DNA of 64,000 nucleotides from Lanius collurio (GCA_020086605.1 JACBWW010000015.1:8241251-8305250), one strand, 5' to 3'. Positions 47,601-63,269 are shown, numbered from the stretch's first letter. The notes: generated by a model not told the origin, from the letters alone. Numbers and translations are program-made.

Positions 47601-50600
47601 AAGTTTCATTCTCCAAAATGGGAAAGGCCTAAAGAGCATTTAGACTTTTTTGAAAGTTGGACTTAACTGTGTATTTTCAAAGTCTTTTTTTGTCTCAGTG
47701 GTATAACTTAGGTTAGTTTTTATTTAAGATAAATATAACTTCCCTCATTTCCCATTTTTTTTTCAATAAGCCTTCACAGAAAAGATGATTTAATATAGAG
47801 AAAAATAATATTTTCATAATGCTTTCCTTTCATGAATATTTTCTTATTTTAAAGAGAAAAGAATATACATAATACTGTCTTAGGATTCTCCAGCGTTTCT
47901 ATTTATAAACATTGCTAATTCACGTATAAGCAGTAGAGATGCAGAAAAACAAAGTATTAGAAGCAACTGTATAAGCTATGTATAAAAGGCATGTATTCAG
48001 GTAGATCAGAATAAGTTAATTAATGAGATTTCTTCCACACAATCCAAGGTCAGAATTACCAGCATACCTAAACTGAAGTTTTAAAGAAATCACAAGCTTT
48101 TCAAATTCAGTAACTATTAAAATGAATGGTACCTATAAGCAAAATGGTCTCAAACTTCTTATCTATACCATACTAACAGTATATTATCAAACAAGCTTGG
48201 TTTTCCAACTGTTCAATAGTTGCATCATAACATAAACTGACAGAAATACATATTTGCTACAATTACACAAATAAAAATCCTCCTCACCTGTACTTAGGCC
48301 TGAATGTCAGTCAAAAAACATGAAGGATATTTCAGAGCAAGAGAAGAATCTAGGAATCTGTCATTTAAATGACAAAAGGCATTTCCCACAGATCACAATG
48401 CACAAGAACTGTTTTATTAACCATTAACTATTACTTGCCAAATCAGAAGCTGTATCTGATTTTAATGGAAATTTGTTTACATTTAAAAGGGATATATGCA
48501 GGCATCCCAAGCCCAAACAAGTCAAATGTCTGAAGTATTTGCTCACAGCACTATGTACTTCTTTTCCTTGTTTATGGAATCCATTGTAATAAGTATATAA
48601 TAAAAAATCCTGAAATAGATTCCATTCTAATTGTTTAATGATTAAATATAAAAACATCTTAAAAGGATGCATGGACTAGGATAATGGTAGGGTGGAGGTG
48701 AGGGAACCAAACAGTTCCAAAACTCAACTCATCTACTTGTTTAGTTCATGCATTGTCCATATGATTAACAGAATTGGGATATTCTGCTTAAGGTTACTGC
48801 TTACAGGAATCATTATTTTAATTGCTAACTAGTCTGAGAATCTTATGCCTTCTCTGATGCATCTGTTTATCAGCAATTTTAGTTCATCTTACATCTTATG
48901 TTGAGAGACAATACAAACCTACAGTGTGGAAATGGGTAATGATTCTCCATTATATTCTGTCAGAAAGTAAAAAACCTAAATACATCTCTCTGGATAGGGA
49001 TCATATTCTCACTCAGAACAGAAGATTTTCACAAATAAGTTAATGCTTTAAAAGATATTAAAGAAAATTAAACTCCTCATTTCTTAAGAAATTATAAATC
49101 CAGTATAGAGGTAGAAAAAGGTGTCAGCTTTAGTTGTAAAGAATAAGGAGCTACACCTAAAAATTGTTTCAAAGCTTGCAATATAATTTGCAGTGTGAAT
49201 GCTCCCGAGTTCTGCCCCTATTCTATTTCTTTTTTTCCTCTTTTAATTTTATTTACTGCCATTATCTGCTACTATATACTAATGAAAATCTATGAAGAAT
49301 AACAGGAAAAAGTATTGCTTGAACAGAGTGTAAAAAATCCATGGTCACATTACTAAAGGAACCGGAACCACAGGCATTTTGCAGTCTTTCTTTCCAAGCT
49401 GAGAAGGCAAATGATTGGGACAACTGATCAGACTCCAAGAAACACCAATGCAAATCTTATGTTCTGCAGAAGCTGAGCAACTGCTATTACTTCTCAAAAC
49501 AAGGCTTCCAACATTACCAGTACATCCTTCCCTATGCAAACTGATGTCAGCAGATAATCCTGCTGCCACCTGACAACCAAGTCCATTTTAGCTAAGGAAA
49601 AAAAAGTCAGAGTAAGAAGAAGCTCATAAAAATTTTAGTTGAGTTTCAACTAGCCTTAAAGTAACAAAATGATCACTAAATCCTCTACAATGTACTCTTC
49701 CCCCCACCCCGCTTTATTTGCAATTCTAAGAATCTTTGAAGAACAGTCTGTGAAGGAGAACTATTTATATTAGTTCTTAGCTAATTTTCTGGGTTTTTAA
49801 TGTGTTTTTTGTTTGTTTGTTTTTAATATGAGCAATGCCAAAATCATTATCTTTTGCTCTAGTAACTGTCAGGAGTTAAATAATAAAATGTAGCAACACA
49901 GCAAGAGGCTTGTGGAGACCAAACCCTTCCATCCACCAAATATCTCATATCCTGAAGGTGGGATTTTTTGTTTGCTGGTTTATTTTTAAAATCACAGTTC
50001 TTTTCAAAAGTATAGGAAGCATTTTATCCCTATCTAGTCAGTCTTTCAAAGAATATACTTCTGCAGCCTCTATTAGTGAAAGAAGTATTAAATGAAACAA
50101 TCCAGCAACTGCTGCATTTCCATTTAAATAAAAGTATATTTAACATTGAAACAACAAGCATTTAGTAAAAAATAGAATTAAATAAAGTGTAGCTGAAGCA
50201 GGAAAGGAACCCTCCTATTTTTTCTAGTGTCCTAAAGGTTCAGTTCTTGGACTGTGGATAAGGCTTTATCTGACAACAAGGCATCTGCCATCCCCTGAAA
50301 GTCACATAACATCTATTAAAAAATAAGTTGCATTATTTAGCACAAACCCATGCAAAATTATTACCATCCTTCCCTTCTCACTATAAAATAATAAATCATT
50401 CTATTCTCAGCAAACAGCAAGTTGAGAACCAGCAACCACAAAGCTTACAAATGGGAAGAACAACCTTCTTTTAAAGAAACACAGTGATTAGCTTAAGCCA
50501 GGTGAAAAATGCTGTGTTTTCTCAAGATGTATTACTAAGCAGTAGAAGCATTTAACAGATTTGATGCTTAGCCAGCATTTATAAATTGCCATAAAGAAAG

Positions 50601-53600
50601 CAGATAAATGGAAGAAACAAACCCCTTTATTGGGTTCCGATGTAAAATTAATCAGTACTCGAGGAGTTCTTATAGCCACAAAAATGAGACTTAGATTTCA
50701 AAAAACCCAATGATTCTTGGGTTTACTATTAACAGAAAACATAAATTGTATGTACAAATGCTTTTTGTTAGACAAGAGTGGAATCTAGGTAAGCCAAAAA
50801 CCCATGGCCAACTGCTATGGCAAAAGCAGTATAAATTTCTACTTATGTAAAAAGAGAACTATCACTATTGGTGTTTTCTTTTAAAAGCAAGTTACAGAGG
50901 TGGCCAAAATTTTTCCTTCTCACACTTTTATAACATTAAATTTTGAGAGATATTATATTAAAAAGTTGTATTTCCCTTGAAGGTTAGAATATTTTCTGTA
51001 TCAAAAAACCCCCAAAACCCATAAATTACATTTGAATATAGAGAATAACAACTAGAAATAACTTAGGAATTAACATTTGGCATAAAGGAAGCATTGATAT
51101 CTGCAGAAAATGAAATTAAAAGTAAATTTAAATAATCGGTCAAAAGTATACCTTATTCATAATTTTTAAAAATAAAATCTCATTCTTTGCATATTCATTT
51201 TGTAGTTGATGCATAATTTTTTTTTTTTAACAAACTATGTAATGTCTCAAAGGGTGATTTTCAAAAAAGATTTTTTGGCACAAACACTGAGGATTAGCTT
51301 GGGCAGGGGAAAAATCTCCCAATAGATCACGTGGCGGAGACTGCTGACTGGATTGTAAGGGGGTCCCAGTCCATGTATCGCCTGGAACAGACCTCACTTG
51401 AACATCAATCAATATTTTTTATATAGATTCAAGCTTGCTTTGGCTGTTTGGATAGCTGTGGAGTGAAGGCTGAGTTTTACCAGGCTGCTTGTTTCACCTA
51501 CTTCTGGTACAAATCCCCTTTCATGATTTGAAAAAATCTTAGAAATGCTATTCAGATGGATTAACCATGCAGCAGTAATTCTTCAAAAGTAACTTGAGGT
51601 AAACCACATATTTCTATTCTTAAGTTCAGAGGAAAATGAGTTCAGAAAATGAAGTCACAGGTAAATCAAAAAATTAAATTAGGACCCCCCAGAAAAATCA
51701 TACTGAACACATGATGCTGTTTCCCTCCTAATGCATTGCTTAAACATTGAAGAAGAGGATTTTTGGTACACAAATGCTGATACCTGGATGTGATAGTGTT
51801 TTTAGCCAATAGTAGCCAAAGCTGTACCCAAGAGGCTTTTTTTTTGGCCATCTTTAATGGGATTTTAAAATTAAGGGTTTATTCTGTAGTCCCTCAGGTA
51901 TTTTATGTTACCAATACCCACAAGGTTCTGCTCAGTAAAACTGTATTTTTCAAACATTTAAAATATTCAGCTGGTTTGGAAAATCAGACTATTTCTTAAA
52001 TCACTCTAGTTTGAGATTTTTTTTTTTTTTCAGACCTTCTAAATATGAAGTTTGTACCCCTTTGCAATAGGCAACATTACCAGTAAGTTTGGGTCAATTT
52101 AAGGAGTGATTTCTTACCTCTATCCAATCAACATAACACAGACAAGTTTTTAATTTTACAAGCAATAAAACTCAGGCTACACTTCAGAGACGATTTCTTA
52201 CACACATGTACAATTCACATTTTCACCACCTTAATACATTACTGTGTGACACAAATCCCTTTCTCTTCCTCTCAAGAGCATCGGTGTCAACTCTCAAACC
52301 TGTACCTTGCAGTGCCTTCTAAGCCCCTTGGCAACCAAAAATTCTGTGCTGTGTTGACATTGATACTTCTAGTCTGGGATGTACAAGCTGACTCAACAGG
52401 CAGCTGGGCAAACAAAATAGTAATTCTGCATAATGATTTGCACCAACAAGGAAGCCTTTCTGGTTTCTTATTTTAACAAAAACCTTTGTTAAAGGTTTCT
52501 TTTAACAAGGTGTTCTTTTAACAAGAACAATAAAAAAAACAGTAAAAAGAGAACACTGCCACAAACAAAATCAATCTAACAGGAACAGTGACTAGTCTTT
52601 GTTATAGATTTTATATGTTTAAGAGGTGTGTTTTCCTGACTTCATTCCATGTAAAATATCACTATGGAAAAGCTGATTTTGCTTTTGCACAGAAGAAAGT
52701 TCTGCAGAGAAGGAAGTTTCAGGATTCCTGGAAAAGATTAGGTGAAATTGTAATATACATGTTTTTGGCCAATTCATGTACATGGTCCATCAGAAGAGCT
52801 TTTGAATGGAAGCTTTTAAAGGTGAGGACAGTCTGATCCACAAAAGGTCACTTCTCATAGATCAGTCACAGCCATAGTAATGGCTAAGCAAGAGATCATT
52901 CGATAGGAAAAGCTGGGGTGCCTCACCTCCAGTGCAGTATGCTTGAAGCACATCTCTTACACCCACCCATCTCCTGAGCCCTCTTTCTAAAAGAAGGTAC
53001 AGCCCTTCAAAACAGAGCCCAGAGCCCTTCTTGCCAGCACAAATCAACTTCCCAGTGAAGTTCTTCCACACTTAGGTGGGCTTCAGCAAAGCCAGGGTAA
53101 TGCTGTCTACCCCGTCTAGCTAAAGATTGCTCAGCAGCCATAGTACATCAGGGAGCTTGTTACAGCACTACTGGCAGCCAGAGCAAGAAGGCCACCCTCC
53201 AGGAGGCCACAGTCTGCTTTTTAACTGTCCTACATACTGTATATCACTTCAGTCCAATATTATTTAACAGGCAGTTGCACCCCGTCCATATGCAAAAACA
53301 TCTCAGTATGGCTTGAGCACCAGTAACCAGTACCCAGAAATAAAAGCAAAGAGACTGCATCTGTGTTTCATGGCAGAACCTGATCACATTTCACATCATT
53401 CTGCTATGCAAGTTCTGAGCTAATTGCGCGGCAAACAGGATTTATGGTGAAAAATGGATACTCCATCCATACACTACCACAAATTTCTTAACCAGCAGAT
53501 ATCCTGCTGCTCTTCAGCAGTGTCTGTGATCTTTGCATACCTTCAACAACAGCCTCACAAACTGGAGGGCAAACTGCCCAAGCAGTTCTGGAAATACATT

Positions 53601-56600
53601 CTTAGAGTTTCACTCTTGCAGGATGGCCAGCTGCTCTGTAGCAGCTGATGAACAAATGCAGAAAGCATCCACAAAGCATTTGAATACTCCCAAACACTCA
53701 TTGCTCTCTCACAGATTCACTGTACGCCAAAGGGTTAAGCTGGGCTTAAAGGACTAATGAGTAATGCAGCTGGCAAGACTGTTCTCTTTCCCCTCTCACT
53801 GAAAAACTGGCTTTTGTTTCTGCCTTCAGTGAATGAACTCATGCAGCAATACCTGTTGGCAAATCGAGGCTTGTTGTATTGTTAAGATATAGACAATGCT
53901 GCCAAGTCCTTGATGTCTTCACAGATCTTTGCTACACAGATTGCTGTGCCAGGGATTCATCAGATGATCAAGCCCACACAGTGTCAGAAGTAACATCCAA
54001 TTGCCACATACCAGTCAAAGCTCTCAGGACACAGATAGATCATCTCTTCTGTATATTCACAGGCTCTCCCATGGATACCACTGAAAATGCTAGCTTCTCA
54101 TTTAAAATGGCAAAACATTTTATTTTATCATACAGTGAATTCATGCAAAACTTCAAATTCCTTTTCTTTCTCTTTTTGCCTTACTATGCCTGTCATAGAT
54201 ATCATTAATGTTGACTTGTTGCAGTGATCCATGCATGTGAGGAATAGATATAAATTTACACTTGCTTACATATTTACACAATTACAAACACTGGGGCCCC
54301 TTGACTTGGTGGAGGCAGAAAGATATTGCTATGCTCTAGCCTTACAAAGAAATTAAAGTTGTTAAGTAATAGTGCTTCAGTTTCTATAGGGAGTTTACCC
54401 ACTTTGAAAACAGCTAAAAAGCACATAAACCAAGTTAAGTCTGCCTGTGCCACTGTAATTTCATCAGCAGCTTTTCTGTTCCAAGGGCAGCTGTCTGTAG
54501 GAGAGCTTGCACAGTAACTGCCTTTCAACAGAAGTGTCTTTGGAAAGAAACCTGGGCATTTCTAAATCCGTCAAGCATGTAGCACGCTAAACTGCATTCA
54601 CCCTTCTAGTCTGGGGAAGAGGAAGTGATCCTGGCTGGTTCTAGATGGTTCATAGACAACCACTTTGTATTCCCTTTTATTTTACTGCTCTTTGGAAGAG
54701 TAGCAAGCTGCTGAATGACAAGGAGAGTCAACTGAATGTTGCTCCAAATACAAGTTACCGGGGATATGAAGTAATATTCTAATATAAGGGGCAAGCAGGT
54801 CAGTACACACAAGCATGAACAACATTTTCACTAAAACTGCTAGTACATATATAAAAGCATATTTATATTAAAATGCATGCACTTCAAAATATAAAATTCC
54901 ATAAAAATTATGAGAGTAGCGACTTGTACAACTGAAATACTGGACAAGACTATAAAGACTTTCAACCTAGTTAGAGCTCATGATATGATTCATGTAAAGA
55001 ACCCCAAATTGCACAGTGTCAATTTTGCCAGCATTGTATCATCTCTGTACTAAGATATAGAAGACCTTCCCTGTAAATATGCATTCAAAACCAAGAAACT
55101 TTTCTGGCTTCCTTTCCATGCACATCAAATCTGAAAAGAGAGAAAAAAGCAAAGAACAGATGCCAGCCAATAGGTAAGATAAACAGTCCACATCCATTAT
55201 TACACTCATATCATTAAGTCAGAGGTTCAGGAACTTGCTTTTCTATAGCAAATTCTTGGTAGCAGCTCATAGCTAATGCTGCACTGCTTTCTAAAAGGAG
55301 GGCAAGACTTTTCCTTTAGATACACTTATGCATTTAAAAATAGCACATAAGATTGAAATATTTCTAGGAAATAAAAGTTATTTGCTTTCTGTTGAAATTG
55401 CTTATCAGGAACAAAGCTCAAAGACTTTTTGTGCTGAGAATTTCAGCTTTTTTCCTTTTGCAATCCTGCCTTTTGTGACCTGAAAAAATAATTAGTTAGA
55501 ACACAGAAATGTATGTTCTGGAGTGTCCACTAGAAAAAAAGACAGGTTTAATTAGGATTTAGTTTACTTTTTTAACAGCTATTTGTATTCTAGAGAGAAT
55601 TTGATTACATACTTAGGAGCCTGATTGATCGACATAGACTGTGGGCACACACAAAACTATCTCCATCAGAAGAGATTACATTTCTTTAGATTTTGCACCC
55701 CTTGTGTAATATGGATTCTCATGCAAATGCTCTGGATATCCCAGCTCAATGTCACGGCAAAGCATATCTAGCACCATTGGCGCCATTCCCTAGTCAAAGA
55801 AATGCAAAGATAAGCTACCCAAAGGTCAGATCCTTTTAAGCACCTAAGTATAGGCAACATTAGCTCAAAATTTAGCAGGCAAATACTGAAATCTTCTTGC
55901 AGGTGACTCATTCTGAAAAGCTGCATTAGATTCCTGAAAGCATCAGCACACAACTGAAAGCAGGCAGTTTGAAGTTCCATTTGTTAAGGTCACTAAAATG
56001 TCCTTTCAGTATACAGCAACTCTCAAAGAAGGAAGCAAAACACAGAATATTACATTTTGCTTTAATGTTTTTTATTTTGTATCGAAAACCAAGAGGGGGA
56101 AAAATATTTTTAGGCACACAAAATTCATGAAAATTTTGGAAGTACTGTGTATTGGCACAGGATGGGGAAATCTCCAGATGATACACTAGAGTGCAGTAGA
56201 GAGGTGTCTGAGGGAGCGTCTGTCCTGCTGCTGACAAGGACAGTGTGGGATGAAAATGTTACGCTTTGAGTACTTTAATCTCGCAAAATGGTATCAACAA
56301 GTCTCTGAAAAGCAAGTCCAGTAAAATTTAAAAAGGGAATTAGGTATAAACAACAGTATGTCTACAGATATATTACACAGAACACAAAATCCAGGCCATA
56401 AGGAGCATAAGCAATCTGCAAAGGGCTGACAATCCTTCTGCCAAAGACATCTTATTTTTAAGTATCCAAGATGAGATATCCTATAATTGACTAAAAGAAT
56501 ATAATCTGACATTTCCAACTTTTTTAGTTAAAATTTTGCCCACTACATTTAGTAATGAATACAAACTAACACACAGGAGGATAAAACTAAGAACTGAACT

Positions 56601-57661
56601 ACGCTCAGTACACTTGCTTGCAGCTTTCGTTTCGAAGAATGTGTAATTGACATAGTGTTACCTAATGGCAGTGATAAGCCTAGAGACTGGACTATCAGTC
56701 ACCACTAGAAAGAAGACAGGCTGATACCACACCAGCTAGAAGGAAAGCTGCATGAAATATGACATTACATTTTTTTTTTTACCCCTCAGCACAAGGTGAT
56801 GGAACCTATATGTATTAATTAGTATATTGCACAAGTTTTGGTTTAATTTGTGGAGTGAACACCAACAGTTTCCTTGAGAATCCTTGAAATACTTCTTAAA
56901 ATGGGTGTTGTAGTGTGTTGTAGGAAAGAGTAGCAATCTGTGGCTTGCTAGTGTCAATATGTAGTCAGCCAAAGATGTGACCACTGAGAAAGACTTGGCT
57001 AACAAATTATTTAGCTCTAAATCAGAATGGTACATGCATCTGCTGTTCTTACACCAAAAATGCTAATTCTACAGCAAGCTGATTTGTCCCTGATGTAAAC
57101 AGTCTTCATAAAATGAGACTCTAAGATGTCACCTTCAAGTGTTTGGAACACTGACAGTTCTAAAAATTATATAGTATTTGCTTTCCCTGGCTGCAGTGGT
57201 GTGTAACATGGAGTTGGTGGTACAGTCAGATGTTTGGTTTTTTTCCTTTACTGCAAGACCATTCCTGCAGAAGAAATTGCATCAAATTAACACTTTTTTT
57301 CAGCTTTCTCTTTTTCATGAGATGAAATTTCAGTACGATTTTCTCAGATGTGCATACCTAAAATATAAGCTTCCCTCATAATTTTTAGGTAGATGTGTAG
57401 AAAACTGGTATAACAAATCTCTATGCAAAAACCTTTTAGCATTTACGGTGTCTCCAGGTAATTTGATTTTACCTACACAGTCACTCCCTTGTAGCTTTCA
57501 TCCACTCTTGATTGAACATACAGTCTCACACCCACATATTTACAAGAAGCAAAACACATATTTAGTGGTCTGGCCAGGATCACTCTTATGCAACGTGGAA
57601 AACGGGATGCTGGCTATGAAGCTCTTGTGCTTTCTCGAAGTTTCTTCTTAATTAGCAACAA

Positions 57662-57682
57662 TTTTTTTTTTTTTTTTTTTTT
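57662..57682. repeat. T homopolymer, 21 bases
   Basis: An uninterrupted run of 21 T, the longest homopolymer in the window. No retroposon body is recognised beside it. Confidence 0.95.
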
Positions 57683-58933
57683 GTAATGGAAGGTCTTTTG
57701 CTATAGGATTCCTTCTTTTTTTGGCTAACAATAAAACAAAAAGCATATACTACAATCTTGTTCTCACCATTCTGTTGTCAAAATGCATGGTCTTCCACTG
57801 ACCAAATGCTACAGACCTATTGCAGCCTTTGGCATTTTAATAGAAGTAATCTAGCATTTCATATGATCAATTGGGAATTTTGTTCTTTACTATCATTTGA
57901 GGCCATTCTTTTAACATTTATGCTCTTTCTTCTGGTATACACATTTTTATTCATGCTTCTTTCATACTAATCTTGAAATTAATATGAGTCTCTATAAAAG
58001 TTATTTCCTTAGCAGTAATGACAAGTCCCTACCACCTCTTACCCCCTGAGAAGATCCCAGTGCTCTACTGCATAGACCTTTGCCTAGTAGGATTTGCAAA
58101 AAAAACAAAAACAAAATTTGCCTTCAAAATCCTATGGATATGGTTACTGCTGTCTGATAAGTTTCACAAGCAGCCTGTGCAGTATGTTTTGAAAACACTT
58201 CTAGCCTTCACTGCCAGGGCAGAATCAGGAATATAACAGATACCCCACCTGACAACTTACTGTACATAAAAGTGCTTACCAGACCATACTATACATATAT
58301 CCATACAAAGGAGCATCCAGTCCACTATTAATATGTAATGCAAAAATAAGTAACTCCTGCCCAATACCTGCTTACCAAATCAACACTATGTCTTACTCCC
58401 TGTACTGCCACAGAATGTGACATGGTCTTTCCTCCTTGATGGCTTTCTGAAGGCAGAGCTTTAAAAAGTCCTTCAGGCCAAGGACTTCCAATACCCTTGG
58501 GAAAAAATAGGGATGTATTCATGGAGTGCACATTGTTACTTTGGAAAAGCTAAATATAAAAAAGGCAATATTCAGTAGATGTTACTGATGTTGATTGCAT
58601 CTCTTCCCAAGGAATGCAGGCACTTCTAGGAATAAGATCATGGGGGCTCAATAGCACCTGCTACTAGTCTATTTTAGAGGGGATATCCAGGAATAATAAC
58701 AGCTATCTGCCAATTTTCTTTCAAGCTCAAAACCAGCTTCCCCTGCATTTTCAAATATGGCAGTGTGATATATGCTCAAATCATTGAAATGCCCACAGCT
58801 CCAAAAGACAAGTTGAATTCAAGTATGCTGAGCTTATTTACTACAATTAGTTTGGCTGAATTAGCTTATAAAATTATAAACATTTGATATCAGATGCTAT
58901 TGCATACAATACACATAGTTGTAGTCAGAAAGT

Positions 58934-58980
58934 AAAAAAAAAACCAAAAAAAACACCAAAAAAAACTAACAAAAAAAAAA
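58934..58980. repeat. A-rich low-complexity tract
   Basis: About 47 bases of A-runs broken by C and CT. It makes a short Lys-rich frame on the plus strand that is not a gene. Confidence 0.85.
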
Positions 58981-61900
58981 TCTACCACCTTACTACAGAA
59001 TCTCCATTTTGTACATCTTTCCCAAGACTGAAATTGTTAGTAGTTTCTACTGAGCCTAGGGTAGATGTTAATTTATAATAGATAACTACCCATTTAAAAG
59101 CTGAATCAACTCTTAATGATGCACTCCTGCAAGCCCTATTGATGCCTTTGGAGCTTAGAAAAAAAGCAAATAAGAAGGCTTTGACTCAAAAAAAAATCAA
59201 AACAAAAAGGAAAGAAAGAAGTCTTTAGGTGAAATATTCAGGTATGAAATGATACTTGCCTTTTATAGTTTCAGCAGCACTTGAGCTTTCTGCAGATATG
59301 AAACGAAAATTGTTCACAACAAGTCAATAATCTCAAATTCTTAATACATCCGAATAGAGAGGTAAACAATTAATAGCTTAAAAGAAATACCTCGGAAGTT
59401 TGTTATTAAGATTCTTAATGTAGGAACATTCCATAATCAAATTCCTTTCTTCTTTTGTAACATTCAGGCTTAATAAAAACAGAAGTTTGTCTACCTTTTA
59501 ATCTTATTTTATCACTCTGCTGGTATGCTAATCTGTCATCAAGATGTGGAAATCAGAGACTACAAATGTTAATTAAAATAACACAATTCAGTTTGGATCC
59601 AAAGGAAGCCATATAATTCAGGGTTTGAATTTCTCTAAGTGTTCTATGGAAAGGTCAAGATCAAACATGTATAAATGCAATATATAATGACATCATTTTT
59701 GTGTTGCCATAGTGAAGAGGCGAGAATTATTGCTTGAAGATGACACACATTTTGTATGAAAGGAAGCTCTTGTTATCTTGCCACCACACAAACTCAATCT
59801 ATTTTGTCTCCTAATGTGAGGTATTTCAAACAAAATGTGTCTTACAGGAACCATATTTATGCAATTCTGGTACAAGTAACCTGCAGCATGATCATCCTTA
59901 CGGGGTTGAGTTACTCCAGGAAAGAATATAAAAACAAAATGCTTTGCGACCAGTGCATTTACTCTACCTGCAAGGAAGCCTATTGATTCATTTTCTGTGT
60001 ATTCTTAATTTTTATAGTCTTTAAACACTCATTTCACTCATTTTTCTCCATAAATTCAAGATCATCATGGGGAAACTTATGATAGAGAATTAATGTCTAA
60101 CGATGGTATTCATAGATGTTAGAACTTAAACACCCTAAATTCTCTGCCAGTTTTGTTTTTTCTAAATGTATCCAAAAATGCTTCAATCAATTAAATTCTC
60201 TGACATAGGACATGTAATATTGCTGGAAAGCCCTGCAACAAAAGGTCTTTTGGATAAGGTAAACATAAATTCACTTTAAATTCAGGAGTAGAACCAACAA
60301 AAGCAGAAAACATAGTGTAAAGATAAAACTTCAGGGAAGTATTCAAGGCAAGAGATTCAAGTAAAATCAATGTATTCCTATGCTTACAAACATTTTCTAC
60401 TGAAAAATCTGTTTAATATTCTTTGTCAGCAGGACAGCATGGATACTGGAGTTTTAGACTTTTAGATCCCAACCAATTTTAAATTTAACTATGCAGCTCA
60501 CCTTTTAAGGACTGTGAGCAGAAACCATTATATTACTGATCTTCCCAGTCTTCAGATGAAGTTGACAGATCCTTTTAAGTGACCTACTGAAATCATTATG
60601 AAATCTGCACAATCAACAGGAATCAGAACAAGAACATACTCTATATACAATGCATCAGTTTATGGCATAAGAAGTTGTTTTGTATTAAAAATTTGCATAA
60701 ACAATAATCTTTGTATGGACACTGCACATTGAAACAACTGTTCTTTCTGACTTCAGGGAAAAAAATATGATAAAATATATCTCATCAGTACTGATTGAAA
60801 GTGGTCCACAGCACACAGCTTTTGAAATTATGATCCTACTGTTTTGCATCCATGTATGGAAAGTGGCATGTTTTGTCTTATGAATTCAAAGTCAGACAGC
60901 TACACTGAGTGCTAAAAAACCTAAACTTCAAGTAGTTCTTCAGATTCAAAATTCCTCTGCTTAAAATTTGAGTTTAAAAACAGAAAGAAACACTACTCTT
61001 GTATTTTTTATATTTTTGGACCTTTGTTTCTGCTCTTGGCATATACAATCTAATTTCACCTCTCTCCTCAAGTCAGAAACACTATCTTTAAAACATAAAA
61101 TAACTGTATTTCTAAAAGAAAAGTTAAAATAAAAGTAAAGGTATCATTTTCCCTATTGGTCTCAAAGGAGTTAAAATCTAGATTCCCTACCATACATGAA
61201 AGAAGTACAAGATATTATTCTTTATCCTATTCAAAGGTGTATTATACACCAATTAAAACTTCTACTCAAAAAAATCAAAATACTGGGTTTAAACTAAAAT
61301 GAAGATGGAAGTCTCTATGACAGAAACTGCTTTTATATAGAAAACACCATTAAATAATAAACACCTATAAAAACCACCCATGTTAAATGTTTAAAATACT
61401 TTCTGACTTATATTTTTATAGTTCATCTCTTTGGACACATTAAGTATATCCTTCACAAAGATGTATATTCCATATTAAGAAAAGATAAAGGGAAATGCAG
61501 GTAATATACTATTTCACAGTTTATTCTTCAATCCAGAGTGAAGCAAGGGCATTTCAGCAATAAAATGAGGAATTTCAGAAAAAAATGAAAGAGGTATTAC
61601 TAGGTGGTAGATGTTAAAATTTTGTAAACAATAGTGGTGAAAAGATTTCTTTTTTTCCAGTCACTGCCTGTTTATGAACAATAAAAAGCAGGTGAGTGCA
61701 GCTCCACTAAGAGGCCCTAAGGACAATGAGGACTTGCAAACAGTAAATACTGCACACATGAACTCTTACCTAAATTAGGAATAAGTTAGCACAATTATGT
61801 TTTTTGGTAATTATTTGTAAGCAATTAATAAGAGAAAATTAAAAATGCTTCCTACCTAAATTTTTCACAAGCAAGCCTCAGCACTTTGTAAAACTTTCCT

Positions 61901-63170
61901 GTCATAAAAGTGCCAAGTATTTGCAATTTTTAGATGAGATCATACTCAAAACTGTCCACATCCATGAAATGGGGAGGGGGTTGTCAGGAGGAGGAATTTC
62001 AGCCCAGTGCTGTGGGCATGAGTAAAGCTGCCCCAGAGTGCCCCACCTCTCACTGGCTGCTCCAGACCACTGGAACAATATTTGCTGGTTGCTATGTACA
62101 CAGAAGTCATTGCCAATTCATCCCATTAACAAGACTGAACCTGGTTCTGGTTGATAAGAATGGGTATTGTTTGAATAAATCGTGTTGATAAAATTGTTCC
62201 GACAGGTAAAACTGATCATTTGTATGTGCTTGGACGATGTCAAACGAATGCCTTGCAACTATGCATTTAGAAGAAACTTATATTTCCATATCATCATGCT
62301 TGGCCTTTCTTTTTAGCAGTTTTGGAGGAATGATACCTCATGTTTTTTCAAAGAGCATGTAGAATTTGTAGTTTATTTTAATCTTTTCAAATCACAGGTT
62401 AAATAATCATTCTCAAATAATTTTACAGTTTATGATTTTTTTTTAAAGTCAGCTGGAGCAGCTGAGTATCTGAAAAGATGACTTTGTGCATCTCAGGAGT
62501 AATGACAGAAGGTTCTGAGCTTTCAGTATTATATTTGGAAAGAAAAGGCATTGCATACAAGCCGAGTACATTAAAAAGCATTGCTAAGAGGTTAAGCACT
62601 CAGATGGTTAGGAAATGTCAAATAGCAAACACATATTCTGGAGAGAATTAGCTGAGTAGATAATGGTGTTTGGGAGAAGAAAGGATGGGACTGTTTTTTA
62701 ACAAGTTTTTCCAGCATATACTAATAGCACAGGAAGGACAAGAGTAAAGATCTGAGAGACTGAAAGGAACTTGTTCTCTCTCCATTTGTCCTTAACTTTA
62801 TATATCCATGCCTATTCCTGTTCCATCTCCTTCATAACCTTGGTTTCATCAAACAACATTTGGACTTCTTTGATATATTATGTCTACCTACTTTTAAAAC
62901 AATTGGTTGTATTTGCTGTCTTTTATTCCCCTCTACATGAACAAATTATAAGCATCTTCTTTTCAGAATTAACACTGAGATAAAAACTGTTATCACTGCT
63001 GTGCAAATGGGATTGCAAAATTCAATTTCAAATATTTAGAAACTGTTTTTTCAGAAAGTATATAATGCTCTATGTATTTAGAGCAGAATTTCTATTAGTT
63101 TCAGTTGAAGCTGAAAACACTGACCTCAGTATCTGGAATAACGTGTGTAATTTTCAGTATTCATTCAATA

Positions 63171-63197
63171 ACTAGGTATAGTCATTCAATACCTAGT
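63171..63197. repeat. 9-bp perfect inverted repeat
   Basis: ACTAGGTAT at 63171-63179 and ATACCTAGT at 63189-63197 form a perfect 9-bp stem with a 9-base loop. The two arms also overlap a direct repeat of TCATTCAATA, so the structure may come from a small duplication. The stem is too short for a miRNA precursor. Confidence 0.7.
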
Positions 63198-63255
63198 TTT
63201 CCAGCTTCAGCAACAAAATAAAAAAGGTAAGAATCCCACCAAATTCCTTTCTTCG

Positions 63256-63269
63256 CCCCCCCCCCCCCC
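63256..63269. repeat. C homopolymer, 14 bases
   Basis: A run of 14 C, preceded by CTTCG and followed by GTATCTGCC. It is error-prone for sequencing, so its length may be inexact. Confidence 0.9.

Noticed and set aside
49345..49591. Minus-strand frame preceded by a strong acceptor-like sequence (TTTTTTTTCCTTAG at 49605-49592)
   Set aside because: In the longest frame a TAA lies at the first bases after the acceptor, the other open frame closes after about 31 codons, and the peptide is not recognisable. Probably chance.
49345..54208. GC-richer patches near 49.4, 53.0 and 53.5-54.2 kb considered as exons or old repeats
   Set aside because: No matching family, consistent splice pair or long frame could be identified by eye. 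A repeat-library search would decide.
59260..59289. Possible 30-nt microexon with CTGCAG acceptor and AG|GCAAGT (GC-type) donor, open in one frame as SSSAAETIK
   Set aside because: The upstream pyrimidine tract is weak, the peptide matches nothing recalled in palladin, and GC donors plus short spacing arise often by chance in 64 kb.
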